Assembly: GCA_934359535.1 (NCBI GenBank)
Contig: CAKRLN010000165.1
Location: 1 to 5,329 of the forward strand
Reading direction: 5' to 3'
DNA length: 5,329 bases
Source of the DNA: an uncultured Lachnospiraceae bacterium
GTDB lineage: Bacteria > Bacillota > Clostridia > Lachnospirales > Lachnospiraceae
Notes under the pieces: model-generated
Told to the model about the DNA's origin: nothing
The model's input: the letters and a program-made list of their open reading frames with translations, nothing else
The model's database searches: none
In this document: one piece after another, positions 1 through 5,329 of the stretch
Layout of the letters: every line of letters starts with the position of its first letter
How positions within the stretch are numbered: the stretch's first letter is position 1
Made by a program: the position numbers and the translations under genes

Positions 1-61
1 TCATTCCAGGAGCATCTCCACCACTAGTAAGGACACCAATTGTGTTAATCTCTTTTGCCAT
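1..61 (-). CDS. pfkA: 6-phosphofructokinase, N-terminal 20 codons only (partial)
   Basis: ATP-dependent 6-phosphofructokinase phosphorylates fructose 6-phosphate to fructose 1,6-bisphosphate, the committed step of glycolysis in the cytoplasm. Only the first 20 residues are in the window. They read MAKEINTIGVLTSGGDAPGM, which carries the family's N-terminal glycine-rich ATP-binding strand and loop (GVLTSGGDAPG). The rest lies beyond position 1. The ATG start is firm: a perfect AGGAGG ribosome site (complement of 70-75) sits 8 bases upstream and the reading frame begins exactly as in known PfkA proteins. The gene follows dnaE on the same strand after a 65-base gap. It has its own promoter candidate (112-140), and read-through from dnaE is also possible because no terminator is visible between them. 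ATP-dependent rather than PPi-dependent type is inferred from the GGDAPG motif, but the residue that discriminates donors is outside the window. Confidence 0.93.
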   Translation of the reverse strand, partial: MAKEINTIGVLTSGGDAPGM

Positions 62-111
62 CGTTACTTCCTCCTAATATCGATTCTGTTAAATTTTCAT
101 CAATCTATTGT

Positions 112-140
112 ATTGTAAACTGTTTTTTATCTGTTTTCAA
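112..140 (-). promoter_or_regulatory. Sigma-A type promoter for pfkA
   Basis: On the minus strand, a -35 box TTGAAA (complement of 135-140) is separated by exactly 17 bases from a -10 box TACAAT (complement of 112-117). Each box matches the consensus at 5 of 6 positions. Transcription would start near 105, giving a leader of roughly 44 bases before the pfkA ATG. The -35 box lies inside the last codons of dnaE (Ile-Glu-Asn), so the two genes overlap at the regulatory level. The call rests on sequence match and spacing only. Confidence 0.7.
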
Positions 141-3100
141 TGCTCTTTTCAACAACTTTTACATTATTTTCACCAAGAAGCTCCGTTAAACGGCCCAAAA
201 GCTCCGGATTGGCGTGTACTGAACGGTTTTTGCCAAGCCGTTTGATCTGTCTGGTTCCGGAAAGATAGATGACAACCTCATCCCTGCCCTCTGAATCATA
301 CAAGGCTTCCATCGTCTTTTGCTCAAGCCTCTCATATTCCTCTTTTGATGCAAACTGCAGCCACAGCTCCTTTTTTGTCTCATCAAACGGGATAATGCGG
401 TCACAGATGATCTTGCCGTCGCGTTCCTCCTCAACCTGCGCCCTTCCTGAGACAAACACCTTCTCATCCAAAAGAAGATACTGGCCAAACCTTTCATATG
501 TTTTCGGAAAAATAATGACTTCCACTGAGCCTGTAATATCCTCAACCGTGATATATGCCATCGCCTGGTTATTTCTTGTGTACTTTACTGATTTTTCCGT
601 GATAATGCCTCCGCAGACAACCTTTTCATTGTCCTGCACCTTGCTTACCCCGGTCTCCTCGTCAAGCACAAAATCAATCGCCGCAGACGTCGTGTTTTTC
701 TTCCACTTATCAAGATACTCCTCTAGCGGATGTCCGCTTAAGTAAATGCCGAGCACCTCCTTCTCATAGCTTAAAAGCTCCTCCTTCGGATACTCGCCGA
801 CATTTGGAAAATGCACCTGATAAGCTGCTTTTTCCTCCTCCCCGACGAGATCAAACAGGCTCATCTGCCCGGCGAGGGAATTTTTCTTCTTCTGTGCCGT
901 CTGGTCAATAATCGAACCTGAAACAATTACCATCTGCTTCCTTGTCCCGTTTAAGCTGTCACAGGCTCCTGCTTTGATCAGGTTCTCGACAGCACGCTTA
1001 TTCACATCACGGTCACAGGTGCGCTCGATAAATTCCTGAAGCGTCTTATAGGGACCGTTTTCCCCGCGTTCCTCGATGATCCGGTCAATAACCGGACGTC
1101 CCAGCGCCTTGACCGCATAGAGCCCATAGCGCACGTTTTTTCCTTCTGCGGTAAACTCTCCCCAGCCGGAATTGATGTCTGGCGGAAGCACCGGAATCTC
1201 CATCTCCTTGCAGTGATAAAGGTATTCGGATGCCTTTGTGGAATTGTCGATCACAGAAGTCATAAGCGCTGCCATGAATTCGACTGGATAATAGTATTTC
1301 AGCCATGCCGTCTGCACGCTGATCACCGCGTAAGCTGCTGCATGGGATTTATTAAACGCATATTTTGCAAAATCTACCATGGAATCATAGATCGCATTCG
1401 CCGCTTCCTCTGTAATCCCATTCGCGATACAGCCCTTTATCCCTTCCGCCTCATCTCCGTATACAAAGCTCTTCCGTCCGGCATCGATGACATACTGCTT
1501 TTTCTTACTCATGGCACGGCGGATATTGTCCGCCTGCCCCATCGTATAGCCCGCAAGCTTCTGCACGATCTGCATAACCTGCTCCTGGTATACGATACAG
1601 CCATAGGTCGGCTCTAGGATGCTCTCAAGCTCCGGTGTGACATAATGAATCTGATCCGGATGGTTTTTTCCTTTGATATAATCCGGGATAAAATCCATTG
1701 GTCCCGGACGGTACAAGGAAATCCCCGCTACGATATCCTCAAAGCTCTGTGGTTTTAATTCCTTCATGAAATTCTGCATCCCCGCAGACTCAAGCTGGAA
1801 AACGCCTTCCGTCTTTCCGGTTCCGATAAAGCCAAGCACCTGTTTATCATTTAAATCAATATGGTCAATGTCAACATCGACATTCTTAGACGCCTTGATA
1901 TTTTTCACCGCATCCTTTAAAACAGTCAGTGTCCGAAGTCCAAGGAAATCCATCTTCAAAAGCCCAAGCTCCTCAAGCTGGACCATATTAAATTCTGCAG
2001 TCGGGCTTCCGTCACTGGCACGGCCAAGCGGCACATAATCACTCGCAACCCCAGGATAAATAACAACACCTGCTGCATGCACAGATGTATGGTTTGGAAG
2101 CCCCTCAAGCTTTTTCGCCATATCAATGAGGTCGTGCATGCGCACATCATTCTCATAAAGCGCACGGAATTCCGGGTTCATCTTAAGTGCCTTATCGATC
2201 GTGATATTTAATTCCATCGGAATCATTTTAGCAACGCGGTCCATCTCCGCATAAGGAAAATCCAGTACCTTTCCAACCGCCTTAATAACCCCTCTTGCCG
2301 CCATTGTTCCAAACGTTACGATCTGTGTTACGGAATCCTTTCCGTATTTCCTGGTAACATATTCGATTGCCCGGTAACGCTCCGCATACTCAAAGTCCAC
2401 ATCAATATCCGGCATCGACACACGCGCCGGATTTAAGAAACGCTCAAACAGAAGATTGTATTTGACCGGATCGATATTTGTGATCCCGGTACAATAGCAC
2501 ACCTTGCTTCCCGCTGCTGATCCTCTTCCCGGTCCAACCCAGCAGTCATGTGTCCGACACCAGTTAATGTAATCCCATACGATGAGAATATACTCCACAA
2601 AGCCCATCTTCTTTATGATCCCAAGCTCATACTGCATTTTCTCGTAAATATCGGTAAGCTCTGCCTCATCATACTCCGGGTTCTTCCGGTATTTTTCGGT
2701 AAAGCCCTGCTCACAGAGTGCACTTAAAAAGTCATAAGCAGTCGCATAGCCATCCGGCACCTCATACTTTGGAATCTTGTAATTTCCAAACTCGATCTCA
2801 ACATGACAGCGGTCCGCAATCCGCGCTGTATTTTCCACCGCCTGTTTTGCATAGCCGAAGAGCTTTGTCATCTCTTCCTCGCTTTTTACATAAAACTGAC
2901 CACCCTCATAGCGCATACGGTCCTCGTCCGTGATCTTTTTTCCGGTCTGGATACAGAGCAGCACATCATGCGCCTCTACGTCCTCCTTATAGGTATAATG
3001 GATATCATTCGTGCACACAAGCTCAATCCCAGTCTCCTCACTCATCCTAAGAAGCTGTGAATTGACAAGCTTCTGATCCGGAATTCCATGATCCTGTAGC

Positions 3101-3621
3101 TCTAAAAAGAAATTGCCCTTACCGAACAGCCTTTCATATTTGACGGCAGTCTCCTTTGCTTCCTCATAAAAGCCACGCATCAGATACCTTGGAATCTCTC
3201 CTGCCAGACACGCAGATAACGCGATAATCCCCTCATGGTATTTTTCCAGTGTCTCCACATCAACCCTTGGGCGGTAATAATAGCCCTCGGTAAATCCGAT
3301 TGAGACGATCTTCATCAGATTCTGATAGCCGGTGTTATTCTCAGCTAAAAGCACCATATGATAATAGCGGTCCTCCCCATGTCCCGACTCACGGTCAAAT
3401 CTGGAATTCGGAGCCACATAGATTTCACAGCCGATGATGGGATTAATCCCCTGCGCCTTGCATTCCTTGTAAAATTCGATCACTCCGTACATGACACCGT
3501 GATCTGTAATGGCAGCACTTGTCATCCCAAGCTCTTTGACACGGGAAACGTAATTCTTTATTTTGTTGGAACCATCTAAAAGGGAATATTCCGTGTGAGT
3601 GTGCAGATGCGCAAATGCCAT
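127..3621 (-). CDS. dnaE: DNA polymerase III subunit alpha (DnaE), complete
   Basis: This is a C-family replicative DNA polymerase of 1164 residues. In Firmicutes that also carry PolC, DnaE is known to extend RNA primers before hand-off; that role is inferred here because PolC is not in the window. Domains in order: PHP domain (about 1-275) with candidate metal ligands H7, H9, D16, H41, E66, H88, C138, D206 and H208; polymerase core (about 285-810) with GPGRGSAAGS at 363-372, catalytic aspartates D405 and D407 in PDIDVDF, third aspartate D558 in KMDFLGL, and conserved blocks HAAGVVI (515-521), LYRPGPM (636-642) and FNKSHAAAYA (756-765); tandem helix-hairpin-helix region (about 811-895); clamp-binding motif QMSLFDL (919-925); OB fold (about 1000-1085); and an extra C-terminal domain (about 1086-1164). 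The ATG start fits the family N-terminus and has AAGGAG (complement of 3630-3635) 8 bases upstream. The frame is intact, with no frameshift or internal stop. pfkA follows on the same strand. Confidence 0.98.
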   Translation of the reverse strand: MAFAHLHTHTEYSLLDGSNKIKNYVSRVKELGMTSAAITDHGVMYGVIEFYKECKAQGINPIIGCEIYVAPNSRFDRESGHGEDRYYHMVLLAENNTGYQNLMKIVSIGFTEGYYYRPRVDVETLEKYHEGIIALSACLAGEIPRYLMRGFYEEAKETAVKYERLFGKGNFFLELQDHGIPDQKLVNSQLLRMSEETGIELVCTNDIHYTYKEDVEAHDVLLCIQTGKKITDEDRMRYEGGQFYVKSEEEMTKLFGYAKQAVENTARIADRCHVEIEFGNYKIPKYEVPDGYATAYDFLSALCEQGFTEKYRKNPEYDEAELTDIYEKMQYELGIIKKMGFVEYILIVWDYINWCRTHDCWVGPGRGSAAGSKVCYCTGITNIDPVKYNLLFERFLNPARVSMPDIDVDFEYAERYRAIEYVTRKYGKDSVTQIVTFGTMAARGVIKAVGKVLDFPYAEMDRVAKMIPMELNITIDKALKMNPEFRALYENDVRMHDLIDMAKKLEGLPNHTSVHAAGVVIYPGVASDYVPLGRASDGSPTAEFNMVQLEELGLLKMDFLGLRTLTVLKDAVKNIKASKNVDVDIDHIDLNDKQVLGFIGTGKTEGVFQLESAGMQNFMKELKPQSFEDIVAGISLYRPGPMDFIPDYIKGKNHPDQIHYVTPELESILEPTYGCIVYQEQVMQIVQKLAGYTMGQADNIRRAMSKKKQYVIDAGRKSFVYGDEAEGIKGCIANGITEEAANAIYDSMVDFAKYAFNKSHAAAYAVISVQTAWLKYYYPVEFMAALMTSVIDNSTKASEYLYHCKEMEIPVLPPDINSGWGEFTAEGKNVRYGLYAVKALGRPVIDRIIEERGENGPYKTLQEFIERTCDRDVNKRAVENLIKAGACDSLNGTRKQMVIVSGSIIDQTAQKKKNSLAGQMSLFDLVGEEEKAAYQVHFPNVGEYPKEELLSYEKEVLGIYLSGHPLEEYLDKWKKNTTSAAIDFVLDEETGVSKVQDNEKVVCGGIITEKSVKYTRNNQAMAYITVEDITGSVEVIIFPKTYERFGQYLLLDEKVFVSGRAQVEEERDGKIICDRIIPFDETKKELWLQFASKEEYERLEQKTMEALYDSEGRDEVVIYLSGTRQIKRLGKNRSVHANPELLGRLTELLGENNVKVVEKSIENR

Positions 3622-3650
3622 GGGTGTGTCTCCTTACAAATTCATTCTTT

Positions 3651-3733
3651 CGTTCTGTAATTGCCAAACTCATATTTTACTGCTTCCGATTGTTCGAATT
3701 CACTTTTTCTATAAGTTTGGCAATTACAGAACG
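3651..3733. repeat. Perfect 20-bp inverted repeat with 43-base loop in the dnaE leader
   Basis: The left arm CGTTCTGTAATTGCCAAACT (3651-3670) is matched perfectly by its reverse complement at 3714-3733. Pairing continues imperfectly for about four more positions into the loop. If transcribed it would form a long, stable hairpin that ends about 15 bases upstream of the dnaE Shine-Dalgarno sequence and leaves that site open. Neither arm is followed by a T-run on either strand, so it does not look like an intrinsic terminator. No transposase is nearby. A short ATTC occurs 3 bases outside each arm (3644-3647 and 3737-3740), which could be a target duplication of a tiny non-autonomous element, but four bases are weak evidence. 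Alternatives are a regulatory leader hairpin, a cruciform, or paired binding sites for a DNA-binding protein. Confidence 0.85.
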
Positions 3734-3760
3734 TATATTCGATTCAAAATCTTACTCTCT

Positions 3761-3766
3761 ATTATA
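3761..3766 (-). promoter_or_regulatory. Candidate -10 box for dnaE
   Basis: A perfect TATAAT on the minus strand lies about 140 bases upstream of the dnaE ATG. No convincing -35 box is present at 16-18 bases spacing (TCGCTT at 17 bases is poor) and there is no TGn extension, so the promoter would be weak, activated or misassigned. If it is used, transcription would start near 3754 and the 130-base leader would contain the entire 20-bp inverted repeat at 3651-3733. Confidence 0.4.
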
Positions 3767-3912
3767 CTGCATTTTGCATGAGAAAGCGATATGAATTTGT
3801 AAGACCGGCTGTCTGCTTCACTTTTCGGGCGATTCTGTCAATTTTTCTTTGTTTTCGCCCCATTACGGCATAGTCTATAACAAAATGCTGTGCCAGACTT
3901 TTATGCTGCACC

Positions 3913-4434
3913 TCATAACAGAACAAATCCAATCCACCCAGACACCATTCCAAATACTGCCCCGGCAATTACATCCCTTGGAAAATGCACGCCGGACCAA
4001 ACACGGACAATGGCAAGAAGGACGCCTGCTGTAAGAAGCAGAATACCGATCCAGACAGCCGGACACAAAAACAGATACGTCATAGCTATGAGAAATACAG
4101 AAAATACATGTCTGCTTGGAAATGATTTTCCTTTTGTGTCCTTTGGAATAACAGGTGGAATGTCAAAGACCTCATATGGGCGTTTGGCGTTTACCGCATA
4201 GCGGAATGCTGTAAGGATTACAAAGGAATTAAACGGTACGGTAAGTGCCTGAACCAGAGCGTTTGGTCTTTTCAGATAAAGCCAGAGAAGGAGTGACGGA
4301 TACGCAAAAAAGACCACCGCAGTCAATATCCGGTTTATGAGCTGTATGCATTTTGCCAGTTTTTTATTCTGCCGGAGTGGCTCTGTGATCTGGATATAGG
4401 TTTCCTTCGTCATTTTTTTCACAAATCTTCCCAT
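3913..4434 (-). CDS. PAP2-superfamily membrane phosphatase
   Basis: This is a 173-residue integral membrane protein of the type 2 phosphatidic acid phosphatase superfamily. Such enzymes remove phosphate from lipid phosphates or pyrophosphates at the outer face of the membrane. The three motifs are visible: motif 1 as R78-x6-R85-P86 (Arg replacing the usual Lys), motif 2 as P106-S107-R108-H109, and motif 3 as R144-x5-H150-x3-D154. H109 and H150 would be the catalytic histidines. A charged N-terminal segment (1-32) precedes about five hydrophobic segments, near 33-54, 58-77, 110-123, 126-143 and 155-173. The ATG at 4432-4434 is preferred over an in-frame TTG 18 bases upstream because AAAGGTG is well placed for it. 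The substrate cannot be told from sequence; undecaprenyl pyrophosphate and phosphatidylglycerol phosphate are both reasonable. The protein ends soon after motif 3, within the short end of the family. Confidence 0.88.
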   Translation of the reverse strand: MGRFVKKMTKETYIQITEPLRQNKKLAKCIQLINRILTAVVFFAYPSLLLWLYLKRPNALVQALTVPFNSFVILTAFRYAVNAKRPYEVFDIPPVIPKDTKGKSFPSRHVFSVFLIAMTYLFLCPAVWIGILLLTAGVLLAIVRVWSGVHFPRDVIAGAVFGMVSGWIGFVLL

Positions 4435-4441
4435 AAAAATA

Positions 4442-4448
4442 CACCTTT
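4442..4448 (-). promoter_or_regulatory. Ribosome binding site that sets the PAP2 start
   Basis: AAAGGTG on the minus strand sits about 9 bases before the ATG at 4432-4434. An upstream in-frame TTG (4450-4452) would place this site inside the coding sequence and has no ribosome site of its own. The internal ATG at 4411-4413 also lacks a well-spaced site. The 173-residue reading is therefore preferred. Confidence 0.65.
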
Positions 4449-4490
4449 CCAAGCTGTTTTATAACGCTTCCCGCCTGTAGCATATCTTCC

Positions 4491-4519
4491 ATCTTACCAT
4501 CGCCCCGCCCAAATAGCAA
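4491..4519 (-). promoter_or_regulatory. Possible promoter for the PAP2 gene
   Basis: On the minus strand TTGCTA (complement of 4514-4519) and TAAGAT (complement of 4491-4496) are spaced by 17 bases. Each matches the consensus at 4 of 6 positions. Transcription would start near 4484, about 50 bases before the ATG. A TTGACA at 4555-4560 on the same strand has no -10 partner at the right distance. A TATAAA near 4458-4463 would leave almost no leader. This is a weak call. Confidence 0.3.
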
Positions 4520-4560
4520 GTTCCCCGGACTCCGTTCTTATGTACCACAATCCCTGTCAA

Positions 4561-4611
4561 TAGAAAATGAGCAGGCCCATTTGAAGTCTTACCTGATCAA
4601 AAAGCCTGCCC
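4561..4611 (-). terminator. Weak terminator-like hairpin after the lipoprotein gene
   Basis: Eight bases downstream of the lipoprotein stop, GGGCAGGC (complement of 4604-4611) can pair with GCCTGCTC (complement of 4569-4576), with one G-T wobble. The short T-rich tract ATTTTCTA (complement of 4561-4568) follows. The 27-base loop is long and the T-tract is broken, so termination would be inefficient. The position between two co-oriented genes fits a terminator. Confidence 0.4.
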
Positions 4612-4619
4612 ATCCCTCA

Positions 4620-4955
4620 CTAACGCGCCGCGCCGTTATTTGGATTCTGATTGTTGGTGTTGTTGTCCACTTCACCGTTATGATTCGTATTATTATCCAC
4701 TGCTCCGTTATTGTTTTCCCCGGTTCCAGTCAGGTCGCGGGCTCCATCGACAACAGCATCACCGGCATTTTCCACCCCGTCTACGATGTTATCGCCCATA
4801 TCCTTAATATCATTTCCTACATTGCTTCCATCATTTCCATTATTCTCGGTTCCCATTTCTGTGCCATTTCCATTGCTATTTGTGCCACAGGCAGTAAACA
4901 TCGAAAAACTTCCGGCAAGCAGACAGGTCATTACAAAAAGTTTTGCTTTTTTCAT
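4620..4955 (-). CDS. Small Asn/Gly-rich putative lipoprotein, function unknown
   Basis: This is a 111-residue protein that I do not recognise as a named family. It begins with a lipoprotein-type signal peptide: MKKAK, a hydrophobic stretch (6-20), then a lipobox ending in F20-T21-A22-C23. C23 would be lipidated and the mature protein anchored on the outer face of the membrane. The -3 position is Phe rather than the usual Leu, Val or Ile. The mature part is only about 88 residues, acidic and low in complexity, rich in Asn, Gly and Asp. Residues about 46-74 form an 11-residue repeat (MGDNIVDGVEN at 53-63, AGDAVVDGARD at 64-74) that could fold as an amphipathic helix. VDNNTN recurs at 86-91 and 96-101. 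The ATG has a strong AAAGGAG site (complement of 4965-4971) 9 bases upstream. Lipidation is predicted, not shown. Similar small Asn-rich lipoproteins are common hypothetical proteins in Lachnospiraceae, from general knowledge. Confidence 0.8.
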   Translation of the reverse strand: MKKAKLFVMTCLLAGSFSMFTACGTNSNGNGTEMGTENNGNDGSNVGNDIKDMGDNIVDGVENAGDAVVDGARDLTGTGENNNGAVDNNTNHNGEVDNNTNNQNPNNGAAR

Positions 4956-5018
4956 TTTATCCTACTCCTTTCATGATCAGCAGTTACGCTTACCCATAGT
5001 ATCCACAATGCGGCATAA

Positions 5019-5048
5019 TTTATACACGATTTCTTTTGTTGCTGTTCA
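5019..5048 (-). promoter_or_regulatory. Candidate promoter for the lipoprotein gene
   Basis: On the minus strand TGAACA (complement of 5043-5048, 4 of 6 to TTGACA) lies 18 bases from TATAAA (complement of 5019-5024, 5 of 6 to TATAAT). The start would be near 5012, giving a leader of about 57 bases. The -35 box overlaps the hairpin that follows the SpoVAE stop codon. Confidence 0.4.
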
Positions 5049-5069
5049 CACTACCGTGTGGCCAGCAGC
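5041..5069. other. Hairpin directly after the SpoVAE stop codon
   Basis: CACAC (5047-5051) and GTGTG (5056-5060) pair perfectly around a TACC tetraloop. Outer GCTG (5041-5044) can pair with CAGC (5063-5066) across a small internal loop. It begins within a few bases of the SpoVAE stop, where a terminator is expected, but on the minus strand no T-run follows it. The T-rich run (5070-5078) lies on the other side and would act only for plus-strand transcription, and it is simply the complement of the last Lys-Lys-stop codons. An operon-end mRNA stabiliser or a weak terminator is possible. Confidence 0.35.
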
Positions 5070-5070
5070 T

Positions 5071-5329
5071 TTATTTTTTCATCTTCGGATTTACAATCAA
5101 AGATGCCAGATAGGAAAATACAAGTGCCGCAGAGACACCGATAGCACAGGCTTTAAAGCCTCCCATAAAAATGCCGATAAATCCATTTGCATCGACTGCC
5201 TCCTTCACGCCCTGAAAAAGTACATTGCCAAATCCAAGAAGCGGCACATTCGCGCCGGCTCCTGCCCATTCAGAAAACGGCTCATAAATCTGAAGGGCAC
5301 CAAGCACGGCGCCAGTGCAGACAAGAAGC
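5071..5329 (-). CDS. spoVAE: Stage V sporulation protein AE (SpoVAE/SpoVAEb type), C-terminal part
   Basis: SpoVA proteins form the inner spore membrane machinery that takes up dipicolinic acid during sporulation and releases it at germination. The window holds the last 85 residues. The frame stays open through position 5329, so the N-terminus lies outside; an internal GTG at 5305-5307 is not a believable start. Visible hallmarks are a conserved YEPF...WAGAGANVP stretch followed by LLGFGNVLFQG, then a final hydrophobic segment (GIFMGGFKACAIGVSAALVF...) and a short basic tail ending MKK. This matches my knowledge of the SpoVAE/SpoVAC family, whose members are small membrane proteins of roughly 115-150 residues. 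Assignment to AE rather than AC is based on length and C-terminal character and is less certain. It is probably the last gene of a spoVA operon, since an unrelated gene with its own promoter follows. Expression in the forespore is expected from the family but not visible here. Confidence 0.82.
   Translation of the reverse strand, partial: LLVCTGAVLGALQIYEPFSEWAGAGANVPLLGFGNVLFQGVKEAVDANGFIGIFMGGFKACAIGVSAALVFSYLASLIVNPKMKK

Larger units (their letters stand above)
3633..3803. repeat. Nested inverted duplication spanning the dnaE leader (outer arms)
   Basis: A 13-base sequence, CTTACAAATTCAT at 3633-3645, recurs as its exact reverse complement at 3791-3803. These arms enclose the longer 20-base inverted repeat at 3651-3670 and 3714-3733. 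On each side the two motifs come in the same order, outer then inner. The spacer between them is only 5 bases on the dnaE side (3646-3650) but 57 bases on the far side (3734-3790). This arrangement looks like one original inverted duplication in which one arm later gained or lost about 50 bases. The dnaE-side outer arm overlaps the first bases of the dnaE Shine-Dalgarno sequence, and the 57-base spacer contains the candidate dnaE -10 box. The sequence matches are seen directly; the common origin is inferred. Confidence 0.6.

Noticed and set aside
269..745. Plus-strand open frame of 158 codons opposite dnaE
   Set aside because: It lies wholly inside the intact dnaE gene on the other strand, has Ser/Phe-rich shadow composition, and shows no recognisable domain.
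1213..1617. Plus-strand open frame of 134 codons opposite dnaE
   Set aside because: It is antisense to the conserved polymerase core of DnaE and its sequence resembles no family. It is a reverse-strand shadow.
3443..3673. Minus-strand frame starting with an ATG inside the dnaE leader and overlapping the dnaE start
   Set aside because: Most of it is dnaE in another frame. The leader ATG falls at the inverted-repeat arm and no clear ribosome site precedes it, so there is no support for a leader peptide.
3691..3701. Possible SOS box in the leader loop (GTTCGAATTC-like sequence)
   Set aside because: It does not fit the spaced GAAC-N4-GTTC type operator expected for LexA in Firmicutes. It is only overlapping short palindromes.
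3827..3860. Possible terminator after the PAP2 gene (GGGCGA at 3827-3832 pairing with TCGCCC at 3855-3860)
   Set aside because: The stem is only 6 bases with a 22-base loop, and no T-run follows it on the minus strand.
4435..4452. Upstream in-frame TTG start adding six residues to the PAP2 protein
   Set aside because: The best ribosome site, AAAGGTG, would fall inside the extension and fits the ATG at 4432-4434. Nothing precedes the TTG at the right distance.
4581..4976. Plus-strand open frame of 131 codons opposite the lipoprotein gene
   Set aside because: The Ile/Val-rich sequence is the complement of Asn/Asp/Gly-rich codons of the lipoprotein. The minus-strand gene has a signal peptide, a lipobox and a strong ribosome site, while this frame has none of these.

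Overview
The window is chromosomal DNA from a spore-forming member of the Clostridia, most likely a gut Lachnospiraceae (Roseburia, Agathobacter or Butyrivibrio type). Four observations support this: a full-length clostridial-type DnaE directly upstream of the phosphofructokinase gene pfkA, a SpoVA-family sporulation gene, intermediate base composition, and strong AGGAGG-type ribosome sites. The genus is an inference from protein character, not from a database search. Every gene I can support lies on the minus strand, so the transcriptional order runs from high to low coordinates.

In transcription order the layout is as follows. (1) 5329-5071: the C-terminal part of a SpoVAE-type protein (dipicolinic acid channel), cut by the window edge and probably the last gene of its operon. 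(2) 4955-4620: a small Asn/Gly-rich lipoprotein of unknown function, with a candidate promoter upstream and a weak terminator-like hairpin downstream. (3) 4434-3913: a PAP2-superfamily membrane phosphatase with all three phosphatase motifs. (4) 3912-3622: a gap of about 290 bases without a convincing gene, holding a candidate dnaE -10 box and a striking nested inverted repeat with perfect 20-base arms. (5) 3621-127: dnaE, the DNA polymerase III alpha subunit (1164 aa), complete, with an apparently intact PHP metal site and an internal clamp-binding motif. (6) 61-1: the first 20 codons of pfkA, with its own good sigma-A type promoter whose -35 box lies inside the last codons of dnaE.

The genes do not form one pathway. 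dnaE (replication) and pfkA (glycolysis) are neighbours in many Firmicutes and may be partly co-transcribed. The PAP2 protein and the lipoprotein are envelope functions, and the SpoVA gene belongs to sporulation. I see no mobile element with a transposase, no CRISPR array, no tRNA or rRNA, and no sign of a new multi-gene system. The most unexplained structure is the nested inverted repeat in the dnaE leader, followed by the 11-residue repeats of the small lipoprotein.
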